64,000 nt of DNA from Candidatus Puniceispirillum sp. (GTDB lineage Bacteria; Pseudomonadota; Alphaproteobacteria; Puniceispirillales; Puniceispirillaceae): the NCBI GenBank assembly GCA_028383305.1, contig JAOEVD010000006.1, positions 38,271 through 102,270 on the forward strand, read 5' to 3'. Position numbers and translations under genes: made by a program. The notes beneath the pieces are model-generated. The model was not told where the DNA came from and made no database searches. It worked only from the letters and a program-made list of their open reading frames with translations. Shown here piece after piece: positions 40,481 to 49,219 of this stretch; the first letter of the stretch is position 1; every line of letters starts with the position of its first letter.

Positions 40481-41877
40481 CGCAAGACGAGCCAAAGTCT
40501 AGCATCTGGGGCGGCCGTTTCTCAAGCGGCTCATCGCAATTGATGCAAGATATCAATGCGTCGATTGGCTTTGACAAGCGGCTATATCGTCAGGACATTG
40601 CCGGCTCGAAAGCGCATGCCAGCATGCTTGCCGCGGTGAAAATCATCTCCAATGATGATTGTCACGCCATTCATGGCGGGCTTGATCAGATTGCCAGTGA
40701 AATCGAGGCTGGCGGTTTTGTGTTTTCCGAAGCGCTTGAAGACATCCATATGAATATCGAATCGCGGCTTGCCGAATTGATTGGCGAACCAGCAAGGCGA
40801 CTTCACACCGCACGGTCGCGCAATGATCAGGTGGCAACCGATTTCAAATTATGGGTTCGTGATCTGCTTGATTCGATTGATCATGCGCTTGCCGATATGC
40901 AGGCCGCGCTTCTTGACAAGGCCGAATCACATGCCGATCTGTTGATGCCAGGCTTCACCCATCTTCAAACCGCCCAGCCGGTTACATTCGGATTTCACCT
41001 CATGGCCTATGTTGAAATGCTGGGGCGTGACCGTGGACGGTTTGCCGATGCGAGACGCCGGCTAAATGAATCACCGCTTGGCGCGGCGGCACTTGCTGGC
41101 ACCTCATTCCCAACCGACCGGCATATGACCGCAACCGCGCTTGGCTTTGACCGGCCAGCTGCCAATGCCATGGATGCGGTTTCGGATCGGGATTTCGCGC
41201 TTGAGTTTCTGGCCAGTGCCGCCATTTGTTCGGTTCATCTATCACGCTTTGCCGAAGAGTTGGTGATCTGGTCATCCGACCGGTTTGGCTTTATCGCCCT
41301 GTCAGATGCCTTTACCACCGGATCATCAATCATGCCGCAAAAGCGCAATCCCGATGCGGCCGAACTTGTGCGCGCCAAGCCCGGGCGAATCATCGGTGCC
41401 TTGACCGGTTTGATGATCGTGTTAAAGGGGCTTCCGCTTGCCTATGGCAAAGATATGCAGGAAGACAAAGAAGGGGTGTTTGACGCGGCTGATGCGCTTG
41501 GCATCGCGCTTGCCGCAACCACCGGCATGATCCGAGATATGACACCGCAGCCAGATGCCATGCTGGCAGCGTTGAAAACTGGTTTCCCGACAGCCACTGA
41601 TCTGGCTGATTATATGGTTCGCGAACTTGGCATGCCATTCCGCGAAGCGCATCATGCCAGCGGTGCCATTGTTGCCAAAGCCGCGGCCAAAGGGCTTGAT
41701 CTTGAAGAAATGAGCCTTGACTCGTTACAGGCCATCGAACCACGAATCAAACCCGATATTATCGGCTTGCTATCGGTGGCAAGTGCAGCCGCAGCAAGAA
41801 CCAGCTTTGGCGGCACCGCACCTGATGAAGTGCGCGCAAGAATTGCCGATGCCCGCCAACGTTTTGCCATTCAATAG
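40459..41877 (+). CDS. argH: Argininosuccinate lyase
   Basis: ArgH cleaves argininosuccinate to arginine and fumarate, the last arginine step. The 472-residue protein has [26 protein letters not shown] at its start, [16 protein letters not shown], the flexible catalytic loop [12 protein letters not shown] with its Ser, and [19 protein letters not shown] 40459 ([12 protein letters not shown]) fits the family; the open frame reaches TTG 40393 without similarity. No good ribosome-binding site is visible. It is followed by a small lipoprotein gene and lysA, a standard alphaproteobacterial order. Confidence 0.96.
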   Translation: MAKNDKTSQDEPKSSIWGGRFSSGSSQLMQDINASIGFDKRLYRQDIAGSKAHASMLAAVKIISNDDCHAIHGGLDQIASEIEAGGFVFSEALEDIHMNIESRLAELIGEPARRLHTARSRNDQVATDFKLWVRDLLDSIDHALADMQAALLDKAESHADLLMPGFTHLQTAQPVTFGFHLMAYVEMLGRDRGRFADARRRLNESPLGAAALAGTSFPTDRHMTATALGFDRPAANAMDAVSDRDFALEFLASAAICSVHLSRFAEELVIWSSDRFGFIALSDAFTTGSSIMPQKRNPDAAELVRAKPGRIIGALTGLMIVLKGLPLAYGKDMQEDKEGVFDAADALGIALAATTGMIRDMTPQPDAMLAALKTGFPTATDLADYMVRELGMPFREAHHASGAIVAKAAAKGLDLEEMSLDSLQAIEPRIKPDIIGLLSVASAAAARTSFGGTAPDEVRARIADARQRFAIQ

Positions 41878-41907
41878 AGAAAGAACAATCCGGTTAAAGG
41901 AGTCCCT

Positions 41908-42045
41908 ATGCAACGCAAACTCATTCTTGGCAGCCTGATCGGCCTGATGCTAACGCTTGGCCTTGCCGCCTGTGGCAAGCGCGGTGATCCTTATCGTCCA
42001 TCTGAAATTCCGGCCGCAAGCCAGACCGGAACCCCCGCCAGCTAG
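41908..42045 (+). CDS. Small lipoprotein, LptM-like
   Basis: This 45-codon gene has a strong AAAGGAG at 41897-41903, five bases before its ATG. The product MQRKLILGSLIGLMLTLGLAACGKRGDPYRP has a signal peptide with lipobox LAAC (Cys at residue 22) directly followed by GKRGDPYRPSE, the pattern of the small lipoprotein family (CG-x-KG-P-L-x-x-P) that in E. coli is LptM, a factor for maturation of the LPS translocon. It sits between argH and lysA, where this family is normally found. Confidence 0.85.
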   Translation: MQRKLILGSLIGLMLTLGLAACGKRGDPYRPSEIPAASQTGTPAS

Positions 42046-42073
42046 ATTTGGCGCTTTAGGAGCAATCGCCATT

Positions 42074-43351
42074 ATGTGCGCTTTTTACCGTGATGACAGC
42101 CAACAGCTATGCGTTGACGGGCTTTCCCTTGCCGAAATTACCGCAACCTATGGATCGCCGATTTATGTCTATTCAGGCGCCGGCATCACCGAGGCTTTTA
42201 CCCAGTTTCAAGCCGCAGTGGCACCGGTGTCTGGCAAGGTGCATTTCGCCATGAAGGCAAATTCGGCGCTTGGGGTTTTGGCGCTTATCGGGCGGCTTGG
42301 CGGCGGTATGGATATTGTGTCTTCGGGTGAATTGGCGCGCGCGCAGGCCGCCGGAATTGATCCAGCAGATGTGGTGTTTTCCGGCGTTGGCAAAAGCGAT
42401 GATGATATCCGCCAAGCATTGGCGTGCGGCATTGGCCAGATCAATGCCGAATCGATTCCCGAAGTCGCCGCGATTAGTGTGATTGCCGCCGATATGGGCG
42501 TTGTGGCACCCGTTGCCTTGCGGGTGAATGTTGATGTCAATCCGGGAACCCACGCGAAAATTTCAACCGGTCAGCGCGATACCAAATTCGGCATCTCAAC
42601 CGACCAGCGCGAAGCAAGCGACCTTTATCAGGTTCTGTGCGATGACCCACATATCCGGCCTGCCGGTCTGGCCGTTCATATCGGATCACAAATTCGCAAT
42701 CTCGCACCTTTTGAAGCGGCCTATTCGGCGCTTTTGACGCTTGCCGATGAATTGCGTAATGCCCGAATGCCGGTGCCGAATCTTGATCTTGGTGGCGGCG
42801 TCGGGGTTGATTATAACATGGCTGGCCCCACCGATTTCACCGCCTATGGCAAGCTGGTCGAACGTCTTTTCAAGGATCAGGGCTTTACCCTTGGGTTCGA
42901 GCCAGGCCGCGCCATCATTGCCAATAATGGCGTTCTGGTGACCAAGGTCATTTACGTCAAACAGGGCGATAATAAGCGGTTTGTCATTGTCGATGCAGCG
43001 ATGAATGACCTGTTGCGCCCAACCTTGTATGAAGCGCATCACCCCATTTGGCCAATTACCGCGCCACAGCCATCAATCGGCAAGGCCGATATTGTGGGAC
43101 CTGTTTGCGAAACCGGTGACTATCTTGGGCTTGACCGCGATATGCCCAATTTGGCAAATGGCGATGCGTTGGCGGTGATGTCAGCTGGTGCGTATGGTGC
43201 GGTCATGGCGTCAAGCTATAACAGCCGGTCACCCGCCGCCGAAGTGATGATTCTTGACGGTAAAGCGCATCTATTGCGCAGCGCAAGACCCATTGCCGAA
43301 ATGATCAATGATGAATCAATTCCCGATTTTACCGCAGCGGCAAAAAACTGA
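42074..43351 (+). CDS. lysA: Diaminopimelate decarboxylase
   Basis: LysA decarboxylates meso-diaminopimelate to lysine. The 425-residue fold-type III PLP enzyme has the PLP lysine in HFAMKANSALGVL, SGGELARA-type SSGELARAQAAGI, HIGSQI, LDLGGGVGVDY, EPGRAI and the C-terminal VGPVCETGDYLG with the catalytic Cys at the dimer interface. ATG 42074 (MCAFYRDDSQQL) is used because the upstream lipoprotein ends at 42045 and AGGAG lies at 42057-42061; the longer frame to 41957 overlaps that lipoprotein. Confidence 0.96.
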   Translation: MCAFYRDDSQQLCVDGLSLAEITATYGSPIYVYSGAGITEAFTQFQAAVAPVSGKVHFAMKANSALGVLALIGRLGGGMDIVSSGELARAQAAGIDPADVVFSGVGKSDDDIRQALACGIGQINAESIPEVAAISVIAADMGVVAPVALRVNVDVNPGTHAKISTGQRDTKFGISTDQREASDLYQVLCDDPHIRPAGLAVHIGSQIRNLAPFEAAYSALLTLADELRNARMPVPNLDLGGGVGVDYNMAGPTDFTAYGKLVERLFKDQGFTLGFEPGRAIIANNGVLVTKVIYVKQGDNKRFVIVDAAMNDLLRPTLYEAHHPIWPITAPQPSIGKADIVGPVCETGDYLGLDRDMPNLANGDALAVMSAGAYGAVMASSYNSRSPAAEVMILDGKAHLLRSARPIAEMINDESIPDFTAAAKN

Positions 43352-43644
43352 TCCCTAGTCAAAAATAGGCCGTGAAATTGGGGGACGCTGACTTCGGACT
43401 TGGCACCTGAGTCAATATCAAGCTGTACGAAAAACGGGCTTTGCTGATTGGCGGCAATGATCCGGTCGTCAGGCCTGATTACGGTTTCATTCAAAATCAT
43501 CCCATCTGGACGCGCGACCCAAACCCGCAATGGCGCAGCATGCCCAGACCAAGATCCAACATTGCGAAGCGCGCCGCGAAGACGCAGCACCTCACCCACA
43601 CAAGGCCCGTCAAGATCAACCACAAGAAGCGTGTCAATCGGCGG
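43216..43644 (-). pseudogene. DUF3426-like C-terminal remainder of a zinc-ribbon protein, cut off by TAG
   Basis: Directly after the TAG at 43647-43645 the same frame stays open and encodes DTLLVVDLDGPCVGEVLRLRG, then NVGSWSGHAAPLRVWVARPDG and FFVQLDIDSG, resembling the DUF3426 domain that normally follows an MJ0042 zinc ribbon in alphaproteobacteria. The open frame runs on for 136 bases antisense to lysA with no similarity, so the real end (near 43360) also seems damaged. The stop plus the run-on end suggest decay; the functional state is uncertain. Confidence 0.5.
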
Positions 43645-43947
43645 CTATATGGGGAGGCCAATCTGGTGAAAGCCAGCGATCAACCCGGGAAAATAAGCGG
43701 TTAGAATGCCACGGCCTTTGATAAGTGATGTAATTAATCCGGCGCAAATCAGAACCGCAATCACCGGCAAACGGAATTTGTGAAGATATGACGCAAAATT
43801 CGGCATATCCTGCCGGTCGCCGCTGGTTACAAGCCGCGCTGACCAAAGATGATCACAAATCATGCAATGAACAGGCTGTCCTGCCGGATAAAGGCGAAGA
43901 CGATCAACGCGGAAAATCGTTTCGCATTGCGGGCAGGTCAGCAGCAT
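43645..43947 (-). CDS. MJ0042-type zinc-ribbon protein, N-terminal half (truncated)
   Basis: The 100-residue product starts MLLTCPQCETIFRVDRLRL and continues GQPVHCMICDHLWSA, a CPxC...CxxC zinc ribbon, followed by a membrane segment (FRLPVIAVLICAGLITSLI). In relatives this N-terminus is fused to a DUF3426 domain; here a TAG at 43647-43645 ends it just after the membrane part and the missing domain follows in the same frame. It is divergent from ydcF with a 119-base gap. Function unknown. Confidence 0.65.
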   Translation of the reverse strand: MLLTCPQCETIFRVDRLRLYPAGQPVHCMICDHLWSARLVTSGDRQDMPNFASYLHKFRLPVIAVLICAGLITSLIKGRGILTAYFPGLIAGFHQIGLPI

Positions 43948-44066
43948 GGCAGCCTATTGGTTTAGCGTTTGCTAATTTGTTTCTACTGCAAGCAAGGTTT
44001 TGCATAAATAGCGCAATCGCGAATTTGGCTAGCCATTCTGGCTGAATTCATATTATCAATAGCCTT

Positions 44067-44708
44067 ATGATACGGTTTAGAACAGTTTCATTGGCACAGA
44101 CCAAGATGGCGGCAAAATCACTATTGCTCGTCCTGCTTCTTGGATGCGCCTTTTTTATGGCTGGCCTTCAGCATTTTGTGCTTACCCTTCCCAAACCAGT
44201 ACCCCCCAACACTGCCACCGCCACTGACGGCATTGTTGTGATCACCGGCGGCCAACAACGGCTTGCCGATGGGTTTAATCTGTTACAAAGCGGCGCCGGC
44301 AAAGCGCTTTTGGTATCGGGTGTCGGGCAAGGGGTCAGCAAAACCATTCTTGCCGATGAATTGAAATTAAACCCGCGTGAAACAGCTCTTCTCACATGCT
44401 GCGTCACGCTGGAATTTCAGGCAGGCGATACAAGGGAAAATGCGGTAGCCGCCGGCAAATGGGTGCAGGAAAACGGGTTCACATCATTGCAATTGGTAAC
44501 GGCGAATTATCATATGCCCCGCGCCAAAGCCATTTTCACCCGAACATTACCCGATATTGCACTGTCTTACTGGCCGGTCAGCCCCAATGATCTTGATCTG
44601 GATATCTGGTGGGAAACCCCGCCAATCATCCGGCTTTTAGCCCGCGAATATGCAAAATATCTAACCGAGCCGATAGCCAATCTAATCCTGACCCGCATCA
44701 ATGATTGA
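44067..44708 (+). CDS. YdcF family (DUF218) membrane protein
   Basis: The 213-residue protein has one N-terminal membrane segment (SLLLVLLLGCAFFMAGLQ) and a DUF218 domain: DGIVVITGGQQRLADGFNLL, ALLVSGVG, DTRENAVAAGKWV and LVTANYHMPRAKAIF. Relatives such as ElyC/SanA affect cell-envelope synthesis. In many alphaproteobacteria ydcF follows ftsE-ftsX; here those are missing. Its 3' end overlaps convergent tyrA by 27 bases. Confidence 0.88.
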   Translation: MIRFRTVSLAQTKMAAKSLLLVLLLGCAFFMAGLQHFVLTLPKPVPPNTATATDGIVVITGGQQRLADGFNLLQSGAGKALLVSGVGQGVSKTILADELKLNPRETALLTCCVTLEFQAGDTRENAVAAGKWVQENGFTSLQLVTANYHMPRAKAIFTRTLPDIALSYWPVSPNDLDLDIWWETPPIIRLLAREYAKYLTEPIANLILTRIND

Positions 44709-45560
44709 TCGCCGGATTTCGCGGGTGCGCGAAAACAATGCTTCCAGCTTGTCCCCTTCTTGCCAGCGAATGGCGCGTTGAAGGTAGCTAAGATCCTCGG
44801 AAAAACGCTGCAGCATCTCAAGAACAGCTGTGTCATTGTTCAAAAACACATCACGCCACATCACCGGATCAGACGCGGCAATGCGGGTAAAATCGCGGAA
44901 TCCTGACGCTGAAAAGCGGATCACATCATTTTTAAGCTGCGTTTCCAAATCAACAGCAGTGCCAACAATCGTATAGGCAATCAAATGCGGCAGATGCGAG
45001 GTGAGCGCCAACACCTTGTCATGATAATCAGGGCTCATCCGCTCGGTTACTGAACCAAGACCGGTGATGAAAGATTCAAACCGCGCAATATCGGCTTCAT
45101 CAGCGTCAAGCGGCAGAATAATCCAATAGCGTTCATCAAAAAGCGATTCAAATCCAGCACCCGGTCCTGAATGTTCGGTTCCGGCAAGTGGATGCGACGG
45201 CAACCAGATAATATCATCGCGCAAATGCGGGGCAACATCGCGAACAACCGATCGTTTGGTTGATCCGGTATCGGTTAGTACCGCGCCCGATTTCATATGG
45301 GGCACAATCTGTTCAGTGATTTTACCAACCGCGCCAACCGGCACCGCCAAAATGACAAGATCGGCATTAGCAACCGCATGCACCGCGTCCGCCTCGAATA
45401 AATCGACAAGCTGGAGACGCGCAACCGCTGTCGCCACTTCGGGCGATTGGTCACTGCCAATAATTGTTGTCGCAAGCCCCCCGCGCCGCGCCGCAAGCGC
45501 AATCGACGCGCCGATCAGCCCCATGCCAATCACCGCTACCTTGTCGTAAATCACTGTCAT
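44682..45560 (-). CDS. tyrA: Prephenate/arogenate dehydrogenase
   Basis: TyrA oxidatively decarboxylates prephenate (or arogenate) on the tyrosine branch. The 292-residue protein has the NAD-binding GMGLIGASIALAAR near residues 12-25, LTDTGSTKRSVV, the catalytic-site block SHPLAGTEHSGPGAGFESLF and the helical C-terminal dimer domain (SHLPHLIAYTIVG). It lies 54 bases after the chorismate mutase gene on the reverse strand; hisC, usually between them, is absent. The substrate preference is not evident. Confidence 0.93.
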   Translation of the reverse strand: MTVIYDKVAVIGMGLIGASIALAARRGGLATTIIGSDQSPEVATAVARLQLVDLFEADAVHAVANADLVILAVPVGAVGKITEQIVPHMKSGAVLTDTGSTKRSVVRDVAPHLRDDIIWLPSHPLAGTEHSGPGAGFESLFDERYWIILPLDADEADIARFESFITGLGSVTERMSPDYHDKVLALTSHLPHLIAYTIVGTAVDLETQLKNDVIRFSASGFRDFTRIAASDPVMWRDVFLNNDTAVLEMLQRFSEDLSYLQRAIRWQEGDKLEALFSRTREIRRSIIDAGQD

Positions 45561-45614
45561 TCTTCTGCTCTCATTCCATATCTTTGCTGTTCAGCCATCA
45601 AGCTTTGCTAGTGT

Positions 45615-46307
45615 CTAACGTGCATAGATTCCAACAAGGCGGGCGCCGCGCGGCAGATCGGCTGGCGCATCGACCACGGCGTTATTACCATGATGGCCAT
45701 CAATCATTGTCAGGGCAAAACCATCTGCCGCTGGCACAGCATAAAGGCTTATGTCATCACCCGACGGGTCTGGCAAGTAATCGGCGATAATATAGGCGGG
45801 ATGCACGCATGGCATATCATAAAGCGGGGTGCGGGCAATAATCGAAAGATGCTGGTGCTGATCCAGCGCGCCTAAAAGCGCCTTGATGTCATGATTGGCA
45901 GGTACCAGCCCATAACGGCATTGCCTTGATGCGACCGCATCCAACAATCGCGTCATTTGGTTAAAGCTTGTTGCCACAAGCGCGCTTCCCATATGCCAAG
46001 CGGCAGCCGGCATCACCATGTCATAGACGGCAAAGGCCAGATCGCCATTTTGCCGACTAAGGCTGGCAGCCATTATCTGTCGCCACACACCCAGAATAAC
46101 CGATGGTGATAAATCATGGCCATTGGCCTTGCTGTTGATCACAAGCTGGCGCACCAAGGCAGCCTCGCGCCCCGGGCGAAACGCTACGGCACCGTTTTTG
46201 GCGGCAATCACCTGATCGGATAATTTCATGCGCTTGGCCAAGGCCTGTAAAATCTCATTATCAAGATTATCGATGGCACTTCGCAATTGGTTCAGATCTT
46301 CACTCAT
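45615..46307 (-). CDS. Chorismate mutase (AroQ) domain protein with extra C-terminal domain
   Basis: The N-terminal 90 residues form an AroQ-type chorismate mutase helix bundle: LNQLRSAIDNLDNEILQALAKRMKLSDQVIAAKNG and REAALVRQL. The remaining 140 residues are a domain I cannot name; it is found in alphaproteobacterial chorismate mutases, may be regulatory, and loosely resembles a periplasmic-binding/ACT-like fold. ATG 46307 (MSEDLNQL) is preferred over an earlier in-frame TTG or GTG near 46355. It is in an apparent methyltransferase-chorismate mutase-tyrA operon. Confidence 0.88.
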   Translation of the reverse strand: MSEDLNQLRSAIDNLDNEILQALAKRMKLSDQVIAAKNGAVAFRPGREAALVRQLVINSKANGHDLSPSVILGVWRQIMAASLSRQNGDLAFAVYDMVMPAAAWHMGSALVATSFNQMTRLLDAVASRQCRYGLVPANHDIKALLGALDQHQHLSIIARTPLYDMPCVHPAYIIADYLPDPSGDDISLYAVPAADGFALTMIDGHHGNNAVVDAPADLPRGARLVGIYAR

Positions 46308-46367
46308 ACCCAATGTTCCCAGCCTTCTAAACCAATATCCTTCGATCAAGGCCATGCTATGCGGTTT

Positions 46368-47135
46368 TCAGCCAGATATGGCCGCGGCCGCGATCCAAAT
46401 TTTTGGCGACAACGCCCCGCGAGATTGCCCCACCAAGACAGGCGTAGCGGCGGTTTCACGGCGTTGCAGTCTACTTGTCTTTCCCGAAGGTGCATAGAGC
46501 ATTTTATCAGCCTCGACAAGAAGAACGCCGCCCATTGCTGGCCACCAGCGACTGCCGATTCGCTCAATCGCTGGCGCAAAACGCTGAAAAAATGAGCCCG
46601 CCAAAGGCGGCATAAATGCAATTCGGCGGGTTTGGCGCGGGATAAATCCATGTCCCTGCAATAATTGGCGAAGCTGGCGGCCGGAATAGGGACGGCCATG
46701 TCCAAACGGCGTGCGTTCGGCCTTGGCCCAAAGCCCGCTTCGGTTTGGCACAATCACCAGTAATCGTCCGGCACCATCAAGAACCCGCCAGCATTCATCA
46801 AGGCATTGCCCGGGATCATGCTCAAATTCCAAAGTATGAACGAGCAAAAGACGGTCAAGATGAACATCGGGAAGCGGGAGATTTAGCGGATCGACAAGAC
46901 AATTGCGAACCGATGATGATTTTGGCCAAGGAGCCGCACCTCGGCGCGCTGGCATAAGCCCAAGCGGTATTGGCTGCTTCGGATCAAGAAAAGGCTCGGC
47001 ATATCCTAAAAATGACGATGACAAGGGTAATCCAGCATGCCAGAACAAGTCAAGCTGACGCCGAATGAGATCAGCAACCATTTGCCCAAGCCGCGCTTGA
47101 TAAAACCGTTTAAATTCGGCGATATCATCATACAT
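46368..47135 (-). CDS. SAM-dependent methyltransferase (class I-like)
   Basis: The 255-residue protein has features of a class I methyltransferase: LPLPDVHLDRLLLVHTLEFEHDPGQCLDECWRVLDGAGRLLVIVPNR, the usual motif II/III block with the strand-loop after the acidic residue. The glycine-rich motif I is degenerate (SSFLGYAEPFL). Its substrate is unknown; the same gene sits near the tyrosine or glyoxalase genes in other alphaproteobacteria. It leads the mutase-tyrA group after a 60-base gap. Confidence 0.8.
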   Translation of the reverse strand: MYDDIAEFKRFYQARLGQMVADLIRRQLDLFWHAGLPLSSSFLGYAEPFLDPKQPIPLGLMPARRGAAPWPKSSSVRNCLVDPLNLPLPDVHLDRLLLVHTLEFEHDPGQCLDECWRVLDGAGRLLVIVPNRSGLWAKAERTPFGHGRPYSGRQLRQLLQGHGFIPRQTRRIAFMPPLAGSFFQRFAPAIERIGSRWWPAMGGVLLVEADKMLYAPSGKTSRLQRRETAATPVLVGQSRGALSPKIWIAAAAISG

Positions 47136-47278
47136 CCGGCCTTAGCTCCCTTTGCTGCACTGCATTTGTTTTGTCAGTAATTTAGACCTATCGTGCAAAA
47201 AATTATTTTGCACTGCAACATTGCGTCTTTGGCAAACATTTGCTAGCAATGTTGCCTTACGCCATTTCCGAGATGTTT

Positions 47279-47764
47279 ATGACGCCAAAACAAGCCGCAA
47301 ATCAAGTGGTCATCCGCAAATATGCGAATCGCCGCCTCTATGACACCAACGCATCACGATACGTCACCATCGATGATTTACAGCTGATGGTGAAAAACAG
47401 CCTCGATTTTCGGGTTGTTGACGCGAAAAATGGCCAAGATCTAACGCGGTTCACCCTTGTTCAGATCATTCTTGAAATTGAATCGGAAGGTCACAAACTG
47501 CTTCCCATTGGCGTTTTGCAACAGCTTATCCGCTTTTATGGTGACAAGATGGAGCCGATTTTATCGCGCTATCTCGAACGGTCAATGAACGCATTTCTTG
47601 ATCATCAAGGCCAGGCCGAAGACGCGCTTGGGGCCAGTTTTGACGCCATCCGCAGCAGCGGCAACGGCACAGCAGCAGCCAAGAATGTGGCCTCAACGAA
47701 TAATCTACAGCTAATTCGCGATGAATTTGACCAATTAAAGGCCAAGCTCGATCAGCTTGGCTAG
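47279..47764 (+). CDS. phaR: Polyhydroxyalkanoate synthesis regulator PhaR
   Basis: The 161-residue protein has the PHB/PHA accumulation regulator DNA-binding domain: VIRKYANRRLYDTNASRYVTIDDLQLMVK, followed by VVDAKNGQDLTRFTLVQIILEIES. PhaR represses phasin and PHA genes and binds PHA granules. No phaA, phaB or phaC is in the window, though phaR often lies alone. ATG 47279 (MTPKQAANQ) is preferred to 47240 or 47273 from the usual family start. Confidence 0.92.
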   Translation: MTPKQAANQVVIRKYANRRLYDTNASRYVTIDDLQLMVKNSLDFRVVDAKNGQDLTRFTLVQIILEIESEGHKLLPIGVLQQLIRFYGDKMEPILSRYLERSMNAFLDHQGQAEDALGASFDAIRSSGNGTAAAKNVASTNNLQLIRDEFDQLKAKLDQLG

Positions 47765-47770
47765 ATCCGG

Positions 47771-48121
47771 CTAAAGATTGCTCAGCTGGTAGGCGATGGT
47801 TTCACAATCATCATAGGCATCAGGTTTGGCTGTTCGAATCCGGACCGATTGCACATCATCCAATGCCCATAACGCGTCAAACAAGCGGCGCGCCAAGGTT
47901 TCTTGAAGATTATAATGACGTGCTGAAACAATGTTTAAAATCGTTTCGCGGATAAGGTCGTAATTCAATGTGCTATCAACCTTGTCATCAACAGGCGCGG
48001 TTGCCGGATAAAGCCGCAATTCAGCGTCAATTTTGATCCGTTGCGTGTTGGCACGCTCGGCGTCATAGATGCCAATCGAGGCTTGGCATTCCAAACCTTG
48101 TAAAATAAACCGCCGGTCCAT
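47771..48121 (-). CDS. folB: Dihydroneopterin aldolase
   Basis: FolB splits dihydroneopterin to hydroxymethyl-dihydropterin in folate synthesis. The 116-residue protein has FILQGLECQASIGIYDAERANTQRIKIDAEL, with the catalytic Glu in YDAER, and the DSTLNYDLIRETIL and RIRTAKPDAYDDCETIAYQL blocks. ATG 48121 (MDRRFILQG) has GGAG about ten bases upstream; the frame to 48232 is an unsupported extension. It follows the HAD hydrolase gene. Confidence 0.92.
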   Translation of the reverse strand: MDRRFILQGLECQASIGIYDAERANTQRIKIDAELRLYPATAPVDDKVDSTLNYDLIRETILNIVSARHYNLQETLARRLFDALWALDDVQSVRIRTAKPDAYDDCETIAYQLSNL

Positions 48122-48149
48122 GCCCCAACTCCAAAATATCCAAATCGCC

Positions 48150-49145
48150 TCAAAGGCTATTGACCACCCAATCAGGACGAATTTCGCAAGCCGTACAATA
48201 AGGCAATGCTGCGCGTGACCGAAACAATCCATGATCAGTGATCAGAACGCTTGTCATGCCAGCGGCATTCCCCCCGAGGATATCAGTATGCAAGCTATCA
48301 CCAACCATGGCAATGCGTTTACGATTTAGCGGCTGATCAAGCAATCTTGCCATCCGCGCCAGCGCCAAATCAAAGGCGGGCTGATAGGGTTTGCCATACC
48401 ATATGACATCAATCTCTATTGCGCGAATCGTCGCCTGTTGCATCATGCGGGCTGCCCAATAACCCGGTTCAGCGGAAAATTGGTCATTGGCCTGCGGCGC
48501 GGTGACATCGGGGTTAGCGATATGAACTGGACGTGGACGCGTCATCATCGCAGCCTCAAAAGCCGCCTGATCCGGCTCACCCCATTCGATCGCCCCCAAA
48601 AACACAAAAGCATCAGCCCGAGCCCAGAAATCATCATCACGGCCGTAAATCAAAATATTTTTGCCAACAAGCGGTTCAATCACACACCCAAAACAACCAA
48701 TAACTTCATCGGTGGCCAAGGGCGCTTCGGGCGATCCAGCAAGCTGGGCAACAAGCGCATCACGGCTGGATAAAACATCGTCGCGCTTGATCGGAAGCTG
48801 CCAGTCCTGATATTTCGCAAATGCGCGTTCGGCTGAAAAACTGCCGCCATTGGTCAGAACGAGCACCGGCTTGGCTTTTCTGGCAGCCGCATCAAGCAAT
48901 GTTTTAATTCCCTCAATCGGGCCATCACCAATATTGATGACGCCATAGCCGTCAAGCACCAGGCCGTCAAATTCATCCAAAATATCAATAAGCCGCGGCG
49001 CTGTTTGGCATGCGCCATCCCTGCCCGCCACTGGCATGATTGGCCGCAAAGCCTGGTAGATTGCCATCACCGCATCAAGGCCGAGCGCATCTGCGGCCGG
49101 AATCTTGACATGCTCAATCTCGACCTGCTTTATCTCAGCCAGCAC
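48150..49145 (-). CDS. HAD-superfamily hydrolase, class IIA (TIGR01459-like)
   Basis: The 331-residue protein belongs to the alphaproteobacterial class IIA HAD group. Motif I is LVLDGYGVI, where the nucleophile Asp remains but the second Asp is replaced by Tyr, comparable to the DxWGV seen in this group; motif IV is MVGDSLHTDI, and the Lys motif is in WYGKPYQPAFDLALAR. A phosphatase on a small metabolite is likely but unknown. GTG 49145 is the start: AAGGA lies seven bases upstream. Confidence 0.85.
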   Translation of the reverse strand: MLAEIKQVEIEHVKIPAADALGLDAVMAIYQALRPIMPVAGRDGACQTAPRLIDILDEFDGLVLDGYGVINIGDGPIEGIKTLLDAAARKAKPVLVLTNGGSFSAERAFAKYQDWQLPIKRDDVLSSRDALVAQLAGSPEAPLATDEVIGCFGCVIEPLVGKNILIYGRDDDFWARADAFVFLGAIEWGEPDQAAFEAAMMTRPRPVHIANPDVTAPQANDQFSAEPGYWAARMMQQATIRAIEIDVIWYGKPYQPAFDLALARMARLLDQPLNRKRIAMVGDSLHTDILGGNAAGMTSVLITDHGLFRSRAALPYCTACEIRPDWVVNSL

Positions 49146-49219
49146 GGCGACATCCTTTTTGCACCTGATTTATAACGATGGGTAAATCCCATCATCGGCG
49201 GAGCATAGAGACAAACAGC

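Noticed and set aside
41957..42073. N-terminal extension of lysA
   Set aside because: It overlaps the lipoprotein gene in another frame and has no similarity; ATG 42074 has a ribosome-binding site and gives the usual start.
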